Positions 8,767 to 17,086 of a stretch of 64,000 nucleotides of DNA are shown here, one piece after another; position 1 is the first letter of the stretch; each line of letters opens with the position of its first letter. The stretch spans positions 310,001-374,000 of the forward strand of contig NZ_FMVM01000003.1 of the NCBI RefSeq assembly GCF_900102085.1. Direction: 5' to 3'. Below the pieces are notes generated by a model that saw only the letters and a list, made by a program, of their open reading frames with translations, was not told where the DNA came from and did not search any database. The DNA comes from Paenibacillus polysaccharolyticus (lineage in GTDB: Bacteria; Bacillota; Bacilli; Paenibacillales; Paenibacillaceae). Both the position numbers and the translations under genes were made by a program.

Positions 8767-9687
8767 ATGGAATTCAGACAACTTCAATATACACTACAGA
8801 TTGCTGCTGAACGGAACTTCTCACGAGCCGCAGAAAAATTACATATTGCCCAGCCTTCACTCAGTCAGCAACTGTCCAAACTTGAGAAGGAACTTGGCGT
8901 ATTGCTTTTTCAACGGAATACCAGCACTGTTGAGCTGACACACGCGGGAGTTACTTTTGTTGAACAGGCCCAAAAGATTGTGGATGCCATGGAGCTGTTG
9001 CGTCAGGAAATGTCGGATATCTCGCAGCTTCGCAAAGGAAAGGTTGTTGTAGGCAGTATGCCGATTACCGGTTCTCATCTGCTTCCGCATGTGCTCCCAG
9101 CCTTTCAACAAGCGTACCCCGACATCGAAGTAACTTTGTTAGAAGATTCCGGGATTACACTCGAAAAGTTAACAGCCAGCGGCAAAGCTGACCTCAGCCT
9201 GCTCTCTCTACCTTTGCAGGAGTCCAGTTTGTCTTATGTCAAGATTGGCGAGGAACGTATAGATTTGGCTGTACCGCCGAACCACCCTTTGGCTCATCGA
9301 GGAACCCCGGGCCATCTGCAGCCTGTGCGGATTGATGAGCTTCGGGATGAACCCTTTGTTGTATTAAAAAAAGGACAGGGCTTCCGCAAGCTGACGTTTG
9401 ATCTCTGCGAACAGGCCGGTTTTGACCCGCAGGTGGTTTTTGAGAGCACCAACATTGAAACATTGCAATCTCTGGTGGCAACAGGCATGGGCATCACTCT
9501 GGTTCCCCGTTTTATCGCCCGTGCACCCCGCAGTGAGTTCGTGCCTGTATATGTCCCACTTGCCGATCCAACGCCAAGTCGTACGCTTGTCGTCGCTTAT
9601 CGTCAAGGGCGCGTCCTATCCAAGGCAGCCGAAGCTTTTATACAGACTTTTCGGCAAACCGTTGCCGAGCTTTCCAAAACAGATTAA
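8767..9687 (+). CDS. LysR-family transcriptional regulator
   Basis: This 306-residue protein has the standard LysR layout: an N-terminal winged helix-turn-helix (about 1-60, MEFRQLQYTLQIAAERNFSR-type start, AAEKLHIAQPSLSQQLSKLE) and a C-terminal type 2 periplasmic-binding-like effector domain (about 90-300, with GMGITLVPRF near 240). A TATAAT at 8729 is a plausible -10. It is divergent from leuCD, and LysR regulators often control the divergent neighbour, so a leucine-pathway role is likely but unproven. The effector cannot be read from sequence. Confidence 0.9.
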   Translation: MEFRQLQYTLQIAAERNFSRAAEKLHIAQPSLSQQLSKLEKELGVLLFQRNTSTVELTHAGVTFVEQAQKIVDAMELLRQEMSDISQLRKGKVVVGSMPITGSHLLPHVLPAFQQAYPDIEVTLLEDSGITLEKLTASGKADLSLLSLPLQESSLSYVKIGEERIDLAVPPNHPLAHRGTPGHLQPVRIDELRDEPFVVLKKGQGFRKLTFDLCEQAGFDPQVVFESTNIETLQSLVATGMGITLVPRFIARAPRSEFVPVYVPLADPTPSRTLVVAYRQGRVLSKAAEAFIQTFRQTVAELSKTD

Positions 9688-10072
9688 ACCGATGCTGTAA
9701 CAAGTTCGTGGATTTATGATTTGCATAGTGTAATCACAAGTTGACGAGAACACTTATAAGCTCTTACCAAAAAAGCCGTCCACATAGTCTAATGACTACG
9801 GGACAGCTTTTTTCGTTTACAGACCAGCTAAACAACTGACCCACAAACAATGTAGCATCTTTTGTTACAGCACAATGTTGCTTGTTAATACATAAAATTA
9901 TGGCAAGTAAGCACTCGCTATTCACGCATCAACCTTCATTTCACTGTCACTGTCATACCACTTAACTTTTCTTGTCTCAAATAATTGCATATATATCATA
10001 GCTTATCTAGCATGTCTCACATCATCTTAATACGTAACCTTCAGTTATTCTGCGCAAGCATGATTCTATCCT
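9688..10072. other. Intergenic region, 385 bp, apart from one terminator no feature seen
   Basis: The stretch after the LysR terminator is AT-rich and has no ORF with a ribosome site, no conserved RNA motif and no clear promoter. An open frame on the plus strand that enters the next gene lacks a ribosome site. Confidence 0.5.
9768..9813 (+). terminator. Terminator after the LysR gene
   Basis: AGCCGTCC..CATAGTC pairs with GACTA..GGGACAGCT and is followed by six T on the plus strand. Confidence 0.8.
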
Positions 10073-10255
10073 TTACCTTCGCAGATTACGATCACTTGTC
10101 AGCCTGTTCTGTTGATCCATGGCGCGTCCTTCTTCCTGCGAATTCTCAGGGGGTGACAAGCCTCCTGTCCCATTCTCTAAGAATGCTCTTAAGTGATCTA
10201 CCCTTCTGTTGCCTTGTTCCAGTCTCCTGAGCGTATCTTTCACATGGTTGTCCAT
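10073..10255 (-). CDS. Small hydrophilic protein of unknown function
   Basis: This 60-residue frame has a strong AAGGAGG-type site 10-11 bases before its ATG, which is the main reason to believe it. The product is charged and lacks membrane segments (N-terminal NHVKDTLRRLEQGNRRVDHL looks helical and amphipathic; the C-terminal half is polar and probably disordered). It lies 89 bp behind the MtnU-like amidase gene on the same strand and may be its last operon member. I do not recognise a family. Confidence 0.5.
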   Translation of the reverse strand: MDNHVKDTLRRLEQGNRRVDHLRAFLENGTGGLSPPENSQEEGRAMDQQNRLTSDRNLRR

Positions 10256-10344
10256 TGATTGATCATCCTCCTTGGTGACGGGATAGTTATTATTACCCGC
10301 CTCCTGGAGCGATAAACAGCATATGCCATTTTTTTAGAGAAAAA

Positions 10345-11160
10345 CTATTTCCCGCTAAAATAAATGCTTGGTCTGCGATCCTCAAACACCGGGATACGTC
10401 CGCGAACTTCGTCAACCAAACCAGGACGGATGACTCCAGATACAATCTCTTCGCCTTCACCGCCTTCAGCTACAATCTCTCCCCAAGGGTCGATGATCAA
10501 GGAGTGTCCAAAAAATTCAGTGTCTCCCCCTTTGCCGACGCGGTTACACGCAATAACATACATCTGGTTCTCGATAGCCCGAGCAGTCAATAATGTGCGC
10601 CAGTGATGCAGACGAGGATTAGGCCATTCAGCAGGCACAATTAATGCACGTGCACCATTCAGAGCGAGGGTTCGAGCTAATTCTGGAAACCGAATATCAT
10701 AACAGATCGATGCCCCCGCCGTCAGACCGTTGCCGAGTTCAAACATTTCAGGCTGTGCACCCGGCTCCAAGTATTTTTCTTCATCCATTAGACGAAACAA
10801 ATGAAGTTTATCATACCGTGATACTTCTGTTCCTTCCTCATTATAGGCATACATCGTATTGTAGATCTGTCCGTCACGCTTCTCGGCAATCGAACCGCCT
10901 ACGATGGAGATTTGATGTTTTTTCGCAAAAGCAGACAGCCATTCTCTTGACGTCTTCCCTTCCGGGTCAGCAAGCTCATGAATTTGCGGCAAAGCATATC
11001 CGGTGTTCCACATTTCGGGAAGCACGGCCAGCTTTGCATCCGGATATTGCTCCACTGCGCGTTCAAGCAACCTCTGCATATGTTGATGGTTAGCTTCCGG
11101 ATCTCCCAGTTTAATATCCCCTTGAATCAAAACAACCCGCATTTCCCCTTGTTCAGTCAT
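10345..11160 (-). CDS. mtnU: Carbon-nitrogen hydrolase, MtnU/omega-amidase-like
   Basis: A 271-residue nitrilase-superfamily amidase. The Glu-Lys-Cys triad is visible: Glu in LPEMWNTGY, Lys in YDKLHLF and Cys in ICYDIRFPE. The sequence follows B. subtilis MtnU (YkrU) closely in PEWPxPRLxHW and FxGHSLIIDPWGxVxAEGG-type regions. Omega-amidases hydrolyse 2-oxoglutaramate (or 2-oxosuccinamate), the keto acid left when glutamine donates its amino group to 4-methylthio-2-oxobutyrate. The partner glutamine transaminase (MtnE-like) is encoded divergently 3.2 kb away, beyond two siderophore genes. GGAGGAGTG precedes the ATG. Assignment to methionine salvage rests on similarity and context. Confidence 0.8.
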   Translation of the reverse strand: MTEQGEMRVVLIQGDIKLGDPEANHQHMQRLLERAVEQYPDAKLAVLPEMWNTGYALPQIHELADPEGKTSREWLSAFAKKHQISIVGGSIAEKRDGQIYNTMYAYNEEGTEVSRYDKLHLFRLMDEEKYLEPGAQPEMFELGNGLTAGASICYDIRFPELARTLALNGARALIVPAEWPNPRLHHWRTLLTARAIENQMYVIACNRVGKGGDTEFFGHSLIIDPWGEIVAEGGEGEEIVSGVIRPGLVDEVRGRIPVFEDRRPSIYFSGK

Positions 11161-11228
11161 GACCCAACACTCCTCCGAACTGTAATACTTGATATCATAG
11201 CTTGATCCCTAGAAAATTCGCAACCGTA

Positions 11229-12860
11229 TTAACTCAGATGACTACCTAACAGTTCAGGTAACCTCTCCAGCAACTGGTCACATATCTGTGCATCACCTGA
11301 ATTCCAGGCCAGTTCCTCCAAAGGATACACACGCCCTTGTCTTACAGCCGTAAGAGCTCTCCACTCTGGACTCTGTATCAGTTTCTCTGTCGCCTGCCGT
11401 GCATCTGGCTCCTGAGGTAGCATGAGGAACAGATAATCTCCAGCATATTCTTGAACCGCATCAGCCGAAATCTCTTTGTATGCTCTGCCTGCTGCAAGAG
11501 CTTCCTGCACCTTATGAACAGGCCTGAAACCAAATGGGTGATATAGTAATGGCGCAAGTCCGATATTTCCCATCACAAACAAGCGAGCTCCCCGATGGTA
11601 TGTGAGTACTGAGGCTGTTTCTCCCAGATGAATTATTTTGCTAATCTTCTCCCACATCTGCAATGTACGTTCTTCATACGAACTCAGCCATCGCTTGGCT
11701 TGTTTCTGCCTGCCAAACCAGTCCCCTACTCTCGTCAAACGTTCATGAAGAGGCGCATGCGAATTGTAAGCCAGCGTAGGCGCAATGCGCGTTAATTGCT
11801 CATACTGATGCTCATCTTCACTATCTATAATGATCAGATCCGGCTTCAAACGAATCGTCTTTTCAACATTGATCGGAGTGCCTGCATTATACTCCTCATC
11901 CTCAATTAAATGGATATCTAATACTCGCAAATCTCCCGCAGTATCTCCATAATAGATCACTCGCTCTGGATTAGCGGGAATACTTACATCGTGTCCTAAC
12001 CAATCCTGAACCAAGGTCTGCTGTTGAATAGATCTGTCATACTGACGAGGAGATAGTCCGGTAATCTGGCGAAAACGTCTGTTAAAATAATATTCATCTT
12101 TGAATCCGACACGGCTCGCGATATCACGTAAAGGCTCATCTGTCTTGCGTACCCAATCTTTGGCATGCTGAATTCGAACATGATTGATGTAATCAAGCGG
12201 TTTCTGACCAGTACGTTGCCTGAACATTGTCGTGTATAGTTTAGGATGAACATCAGCCATATTCGCAAGCTTATGGACCGTGATTTCATCTCTGTAACAC
12301 TCATCAATATACTGAATAGTCCGGGTTAACCTGGACTCCGAATTTGTATCCGTACCTTTTGTGGTATAACGAGTTATGATCCGTTCCATCCATCGCTGAA
12401 ACCCCACATTTAGATTGCAATACTCCGCATCATTTTTATAATTTCGGGATGCAAACAATTCGACTAACACTCTGCTCACAGACTCATATGTAGCATCGTT
12501 GAACTGAGCGCGTTGCTGAAATAAAGGCGGTGAATACCACTTGAGATGGCCGGACAAAAGCTGAAAAGCATCATATGCCATAACCGTATAAGTCAAATGG
12601 TTTGAATTCCTGTGTTCCAGCTGGTATGCCTCGCCCGGAGAAATCGGATAGATACAACCCGCATTAAAAGGCCAGTATTCCTGACCGATGTACAAGTGCC
12701 CTTCTCCTTCTTCACAGATTAAAAATATATGTTTATCACACTGCACCTCCAGCATGATTTGATTAGATCGTTCAATGCGTCGCTCCAGATGCTCCAGCCG
12801 AAACATGAATGTCGAAAAAAATAATTTATCTTGATTCACATCCAACGTTTTCATGTTCAT
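11229..12860 (-). CDS. AraC-family regulator with fused siderophore-binding-protein-like sensor (Btr-like)
   Basis: A 543-residue three-part regulator: N-terminal cupin-like arm (about 1-160), an AraC DNA-binding domain with two helix-turn-helix units (about 185-285; IASRVGFKDEYYFNRRFRQ, TGLSPRQY), and a C-terminal domain (about 290-540) resembling class III iron-siderophore binding proteins. This is the layout of B. subtilis Btr (529 residues), which senses bacillibactin and activates the feuABC uptake operon. The sensor domain is collinear with the lipoprotein encoded just upstream (13102-14130), e.g. GHDVSIP/GHTVTVP and RLFVMGN/RLFVMAG. A Fur box lies just before the gene. AGGAGAT precedes the ATG. 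No permease gene is next to it. Confidence 0.9.
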   Translation of the reverse strand: MNMKTLDVNQDKLFFSTFMFRLEHLERRIERSNQIMLEVQCDKHIFLICEEGEGHLYIGQEYWPFNAGCIYPISPGEAYQLEHRNSNHLTYTVMAYDAFQLLSGHLKWYSPPLFQQRAQFNDATYESVSRVLVELFASRNYKNDAEYCNLNVGFQRWMERIITRYTTKGTDTNSESRLTRTIQYIDECYRDEITVHKLANMADVHPKLYTTMFRQRTGQKPLDYINHVRIQHAKDWVRKTDEPLRDIASRVGFKDEYYFNRRFRQITGLSPRQYDRSIQQQTLVQDWLGHDVSIPANPERVIYYGDTAGDLRVLDIHLIEDEEYNAGTPINVEKTIRLKPDLIIIDSEDEHQYEQLTRIAPTLAYNSHAPLHERLTRVGDWFGRQKQAKRWLSSYEERTLQMWEKISKIIHLGETASVLTYHRGARLFVMGNIGLAPLLYHPFGFRPVHKVQEALAAGRAYKEISADAVQEYAGDYLFLMLPQEPDARQATEKLIQSPEWRALTAVRQGRVYPLEELAWNSGDAQICDQLLERLPELLGSHLS

Positions 12861-12877
12861 TTATCTCCTAGCACTGT

Positions 12878-12892
12878 TGAGAATTATTATCA
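12878..12892. promoter_or_regulatory. Fur box before the AraC regulator
   Basis: TGAGAATTATTATCA matches the 7-1-7 Fur consensus at all defined positions but one. It lies about 20 bases after a TATAAT (minus strand, 12917-12912), a good position for repression by iron-loaded Fur. Confidence 0.72.
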
Positions 12893-12979
12893 TTCGAAAC
12901 TCTATGGAGTCATTATAGTCTAGTACTAATCTTATATCTAGATCATTTTGTAATGAGCTCCTTACAGATAATTCGTATC

Positions 12980-13011
12980 AAAAAAGCGCTCAACCAAAGT
13001 TGATCGCTTTT
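12980..13011 (-). terminator. Terminator after the siderophore-binding lipoprotein gene
   Basis: AAAAGCG.TCAAC pairs with GTTGA.CGCTTTT around CAAA. It lies 91 bp after the lipoprotein stop and before the AraC promoter, separating the two units. Confidence 0.75.
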
Positions 13012-13101
13012 GGGTATTTTATTTGAAATCTACAATGGAGTTCCTGAAGTTTTAAGATTTAATTTGGTGGTGTTTCGATTGTCGGATTCCCTTGAACTTC
13101 A

Positions 13102-14130
13102 TCATTGAATCATCTGCTCGGGCAGCTCCTTCAATAACCATTCTCTGGACATCGCATCACCCGAAGCTTTGACAATATCAAAATGATACACCTTGCCAGC
13201 TTTAACGGCGGGCAGGTTTTTCCATACTGCGCTGTCCATCAATTCCTTGGTGGACTGCTTGGCATCATCCGTTACTGGTTCAAGGATAAATATCCGATCA
13301 CCAGCAATTTCTGTCATTTTTTCCGTAGAAATCTCCGCAAATCCCATTTCTTCATTCAATAACTTCTGGATTTCAGGTGTTGGTTCCATCCCATTCTTGC
13401 CATATAACAACTGAGGTAACCCGGCTCCAGCCATCACAAAAAGACGATTCCCCGGATACATCGTAAACACCGATGCTGTCTCTCCTTCTTTTAGGCCATG
13501 ATCACGAAGCTTTTTCCACATTTGCTCTGTTGCAGTTTGATGCGCTGTAATCCAGTCCTCTGCCTCCTGTTTTTTGTTTAACAGATCGCCTAACGTTCGC
13601 ATGCGCTCCTCCAATGTTGCGAATGAATCAAAGGTTACTGTAGGTGCGACTTTTGAGATCTGATCATACTGTGCTTCATCACTATTCGAAAAAATAATCA
13701 GATCCGGGTTCAATCCAACGGCTCTCTCTACACTAAACGGAAATCCCACATCTTCCGAATCCGCTACCTGGTCGTCAAACACCATGCCTTCCTGCCGAAG
13801 TATGCCCACCGGGATAACGCCCAGTGCGACCAGATCCCCGGTAACTTCGCCATGATAGATTACACGTTGAGGAGTAACAGGCACAGTCACGGTATGACCT
13901 GTCCAATCTTTGAACTGTCTTGTCTGTCCGACGTTATCCTCATCTGCAGAAGTTTGTTTTCCGGTTTCCGTGTCTTTACTTGCCTGATTAACCGATACAT
14001 TACCTGGATTCTCTGAAGCTGGCGCAGATGTCGATGCCTCGTTTGAACATGCGAATAAAAGTACAGACAACGCTGTGACTGTCAATAAAAGGGCCGTATT
14101 TCGGAACTTGTTATGGAACTTGCTTTGCAT
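13102..14130 (-). CDS. Iron-siderophore ABC transporter substrate-binding lipoprotein
   Basis: The 342-residue protein is a class III (FeuA/FhuD-type) binding lipoprotein. The signal peptide ends at LFAC with Cys28 as the lipid anchor, followed by a Ser/Thr/Glu linker to about residue 75. The binding domain begins FKDWTGHTVTVPVTPQRV and has the usual GLNPDLIIFS and APTVTFDS segments. I chose the ATG at 14130 because AGGGGG lies 11 bases upstream; the frame is open 11 codons further without a ribosome site. A sigma-A promoter (TTGAGA, 17 bp, TAAGAT) with a Fur box at the start of transcription is directly upstream. It should bind a ferric siderophore at the membrane; which one is unknown, and its permease is encoded elsewhere. 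Confidence 0.93.
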   Translation of the reverse strand: MQSKFHNKFRNTALLLTVTALSVLLFACSNEASTSAPASENPGNVSVNQASKDTETGKQTSADEDNVGQTRQFKDWTGHTVTVPVTPQRVIYHGEVTGDLVALGVIPVGILRQEGMVFDDQVADSEDVGFPFSVERAVGLNPDLIIFSNSDEAQYDQISKVAPTVTFDSFATLEERMRTLGDLLNKKQEAEDWITAHQTATEQMWKKLRDHGLKEGETASVFTMYPGNRLFVMAGAGLPQLLYGKNGMEPTPEIQKLLNEEMGFAEISTEKMTEIAGDRIFILEPVTDDAKQSTKELMDSAVWKNLPAVKAGKVYHFDIVKASGDAMSREWLLKELPEQMIQ

Positions 14131-14174
14131 CTCTATTTTTCCCCCTGTTTGATGTGCTCTCAAGATTTTTTAAA

Positions 14175-14189
14175 TGATATTGATTATCA
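14175..14189. promoter_or_regulatory. Fur box at the lipoprotein promoter
   Basis: TGATATTGATTATCA differs from the 7-1-7 consensus at one position and is followed by TTATC that extends the 19-base form. It sits about 12 bases after the -10, over the likely transcription start. Confidence 0.8.
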
Positions 14190-14201
14190 TTATCGTAAAA
14201 T

Positions 14202-14230
14202 ATCTTAACTCATGGATTTTCTGATCTCAA
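14202..14230 (-). promoter_or_regulatory. Sigma-A promoter of the siderophore-binding lipoprotein gene
   Basis: Minus strand: TTGAGA (14230-14225), 17-base spacer, TAAGAT (14207-14202). Position relative to the Fur box supports iron repression. Confidence 0.7.
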
Positions 14231-14372
14231 TGGATAAACTTGAATTTTGCATTTCCCTTTTGTACAAAAATGTTCTTCCTCACTTCTATCTCCCTCTATA
14301 CAGCTCGGGATTGACGTGATAAATTAATGAGAACGTTTTGCCATAAATGAACATCATGGAGTGATATATACG

Positions 14373-15581
14373 ATGACGAATTCAGAACATAGATCTTCTC
14401 TTTCCGCCTTTCCAATTCCCTCTGCAAATGTCATGTCACAGTTGCCAACGCAATTTTTTGCGACCCTTGTTCAAAATGTGAACCGCGAGATTGCGAGCGG
14501 TCATGATGTCATTAATCTGGGGCAAGGTAATCCTGACACCCCTACTCCACCGCGTATTGTTCAATCTTTACAGCAATCGGCTGAAAATCCCCTTTATCAT
14601 AAATATTCTCCGTTTCGCGGGTATGCCTTCCTGAAGGAAGCCGTTGCCAAACGTTACAAAGAAGATTACAACGTTGATCTTGATCCCGAGACCGAGGTCG
14701 CTATTCTATTTGGTGGCAAAACCGGACTGGTTCAATTACCTCAAGTCTTATTGAATCCCGGGGATGTATGTCTCGTTCCCGATCCAGGGTATCCTGACTA
14801 TTGGTCAGGCGTTGCTCTCGCGCAGGCGCGTATGAGCTTCATGCCTCTATTGAAATCCAATGCATTTCTACCCGATTATGAAGCAATCTCCGCTGATGAT
14901 CGGCAGAAGGCCAAGCTTATGTTCCTGAACTATCCCAACAACCCAACCTCGGCCACCGCTCCGCTATCCTTTTACGAGGACACTGTTGAATTTGCGATTC
15001 AGAATCAGATTGTCGTTGCCAGTGATTTTGCTTATGGTGCAATTGGATATGACGGGCGTCGTCCTGTCAGTTTCTTGCAAGCTCCAGGAGCCAAAGAGGT
15101 AGGCATCGAGTTCTACACCCTCTCCAAAACATATAATATGGCAGGATGGCGTGTCGGATTTGCACTGGGGAATGCGGAGATCATCTCTAAAATCAATCTG
15201 CTACAGGATCATATCTATGTCAGCCTGTTTGGCGGTATCCAAGCTGCCGCTGCGGAAGCTCTGACAGGCCCGCAGGACTGTGTCACTTCACTGGTCGCAC
15301 AATATGAATCTCGTCGTGATGCATTTTACGAGGCGCTTTCCGCGATCGGTTGGCAAGCGTCCAAGCCGGAAGGTTCATTCTTTGGATGGTTGCCTGTGCC
15401 GGAAGGATATACCTCCTCTGGTTTGGCTGAAATTCTGCTACGAGAAGCGAAGGTTGCTGTCGCGCCTGGTATCGGTTTTGGCTCCCACGGAGAAGGTTAC
15501 GTACGCATAGGTCTTCTGAGTGATGAGCAACGACTGCGTGAAGCGGCGGAGCGAATTGGGAAGCTTCATCTTTTCAAATAA
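14373..15581 (+). CDS. mtnE: Pyridoxal-phosphate aminotransferase, MtnE-like (glutamine:4-methylthio-2-oxobutyrate transaminase)
   Basis: A class I/II aminotransferase (402 residues from the ATG at 14373; GGAGTGA lies nine bases upstream, so I prefer it to an in-frame GTG at 14361). It resembles B. subtilis MtnE (YkrV): LPTQFFATLVQNVN, DVINLGQGNPD, LNYPNNPTSA and the cofactor lysine in TLSKTYNMAGWRVGFA. MtnE performs the last step of methionine salvage, making methionine with glutamine as preferred donor; the product 2-oxoglutaramate is handled by the omega-amidase encoded at 10345-11160. The gene is followed by the T-box leader of the proBAC-mtnWXB operon without an evident terminator. The function is well supported by family and context. 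Confidence 0.85.
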   Translation: MTNSEHRSSLSAFPIPSANVMSQLPTQFFATLVQNVNREIASGHDVINLGQGNPDTPTPPRIVQSLQQSAENPLYHKYSPFRGYAFLKEAVAKRYKEDYNVDLDPETEVAILFGGKTGLVQLPQVLLNPGDVCLVPDPGYPDYWSGVALAQARMSFMPLLKSNAFLPDYEAISADDRQKAKLMFLNYPNNPTSATAPLSFYEDTVEFAIQNQIVVASDFAYGAIGYDGRRPVSFLQAPGAKEVGIEFYTLSKTYNMAGWRVGFALGNAEIISKINLLQDHIYVSLFGGIQAAAAEALTGPQDCVTSLVAQYESRRDAFYEALSAIGWQASKPEGSFFGWLPVPEGYTSSGLAEILLREAKVAVAPGIGFGSHGEGYVRIGLLSDEQRLREAAERIGKLHLFK

Positions 15582-15611
15582 GTGAAAGCTGAACACATGG
15601 CTACAATCTCT

Positions 15612-15640
15612 TTGCATATGCCAACTTTCCATGGTATGTT
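15612..15640 (+). promoter_or_regulatory. Promoter of the proBAC-mtnWXB operon
   Basis: TTGCAT, 17 bases, TATGTT, with TG one base before the -10 (extended -10). It lies about 20-25 bases before the start of the T-box Stem I. Confidence 0.5.
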
Positions 15641-15659
15641 ATAAGAAATAGTAAACGAA

Positions 15660-15903
15660 ACGTGATGACGGGACCAGTAAGAGAGAATCAGCTGCGCACA
15701 GAGAGTAAATTCCATCTGGCTGCAAGAATTTACCGCGGCTTCTCTCCGAAACCTACCCCTGAGCGGCCTGTTGTGTACAGGACAGTGCCTTCTGTTACAG
15801 GGCATGAGCCGGATGATCTGATCATGATCATCAATAAAGGTGGTACCGCGGAAGTAACGAACTTTCGTCCTTTTTTAACCAAAGGACGGGAGTTTTTTTT
15901 GTA
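15660..15903 (+). ncRNA. T-box riboswitch, proline-specific (CCU specifier)
   Basis: The leader has the T-box core AAAGGTGGTACCGCGGAA at 15836-15853, which pairs with the uncharged tRNA acceptor end. Stem I is visible: an AGTA loop-E strand near 15676, AGAGAGAA pairing with TTCTCTC, a distal GTAAATTC/GAATTTAC stem, then GAA-A-CCT-A at 15748-15755, giving the specifier CCU (15752-15754), a proline codon. The competing terminator is AACTTTCGTCC with GGACGGGAGTT plus eight T (15860-15900). When tRNA-Pro is uncharged the antiterminator forms and the downstream genes are read. The specifier was assigned by eye. Confidence 0.92.
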
Positions 15904-15957
15904 CCTAAGCAGACTGCTTCGCAATCACTGATTAATTATGTTTAAGGAAGTGAAATC

Positions 15958-17061
15958 ATGACTTCACGTATTGTCGTTAAAATCGGAAGCAGCTCATTAA
16001 CCACTGAAGAAGGCGGATTGGATCGCCAGGCGATATCCTTTTTCGCAGATGAAATGGCCTCGCTTGTTGCTCAGGGCCACGAAGTTCTGCTCGTCACTTC
16101 TGGTGCCGTTGCTGCCGGATTCCGGGAGATCGGTTACCCTCAGCGTCCCAAACAACTACATGAGAAACAAGCGGCTGCGGCGGTTGGGCAGGCTTTGCTG
16201 ATGCAGGCATATCAACAGGCTTTTGCGGCGCACCGCGTTACTACAGCGCAAATATTACTGACCCGTACCGACTTCCACAGCCGTAAACGCATGGGAAATG
16301 CGGGTATGACCGTAGAGGAACTGCTCAAGCAAGGGGTCATTCCGATTTTTAACGAAAATGATACTGTATCTGTCGACGAATTGAAATTCGGTGATAACGA
16401 TCTGTTATCTGCGCTGGTTGCCAATCTGGTCAAGGCACAGCATCTGATCATCGTTACAGATACGAATGGGTTGTACACTGCTGATCCACGTAAAGATCCT
16501 ACCGCGAAGCGATACGACCGTATACCTGAAATTACAGCCGAGATATATGCATATGCCGGCGGTTCGGGATCAGCTGTAGGCACAGGCGGTATGCGCTCCA
16601 AGGTGGATGCGGCCAAAGTCGCCACACGCGGAGGTGTTCCTGTTTTTGTAGGCAGTGTGAAAGAACCTGGGGACATGCAACTCGCTTTGGATGGAATCGG
16701 AAAAGGAACTTATTTTGAGACCAAGCTGGCCTCACTCTCTCGCAAAAAACAATGGCTTGGCTTCATGTCCACTCCGCTTGGGACAGTTGTTGTTGATCAT
16801 GGTGCTGAGGAAGCGCTCGTTCACGGTGGGCACAGTCTGCTTCCCGTAGGCGTAAAGCGAGTTCTGGGAACATTCCATGCGGGCGATGTGGTCGAAGTAC
16901 TTGGCCCCGATGAGTCGCTACTCGGACGTGGCATCGTCAATTACGATGATGATCAGCTTCGTCAGATCGCGGGACTGCCAAGCGGCGAGGTCATGAAACA
17001 GCTGAACAGCATCCATAGACTTGAAGTGATTCATCGCGATGAATGGATTACCTTGAAATAA
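15958..17061 (+). CDS. proB: Glutamate 5-kinase
   Basis: ProB phosphorylates glutamate to gamma-glutamyl phosphate, the first step of proline synthesis. The 367-residue length fits the long form: an amino acid kinase domain (about 1-260; VVKIGSSSLT, FNENDTVSVDELKFGDND, GTGGMRSKVDAA) and a C-terminal PUA domain (about 275-360). AAGGAAGTG precedes the ATG. It is the first gene after the proline T-box. Feedback inhibition by proline is known for the family. Confidence 0.97.
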   Translation: MTSRIVVKIGSSSLTTEEGGLDRQAISFFADEMASLVAQGHEVLLVTSGAVAAGFREIGYPQRPKQLHEKQAAAAVGQALLMQAYQQAFAAHRVTTAQILLTRTDFHSRKRMGNAGMTVEELLKQGVIPIFNENDTVSVDELKFGDNDLLSALVANLVKAQHLIIVTDTNGLYTADPRKDPTAKRYDRIPEITAEIYAYAGGSGSAVGTGGMRSKVDAAKVATRGGVPVFVGSVKEPGDMQLALDGIGKGTYFETKLASLSRKKQWLGFMSTPLGTVVVDHGAEEALVHGGHSLLPVGVKRVLGTFHAGDVVEVLGPDESLLGRGIVNYDDDQLRQIAGLPSGEVMKQLNSIHRLEVIHRDEWITLK

Positions 17062-17086
17062 TAGCTGAACTAGAGGAGGATTTAAG

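Noticed and set aside
14231-14372. SAM (S-box) riboswitch upstream of the MtnE-like gene
   Set aside because: None of the S-box conserved sequence blocks are present.
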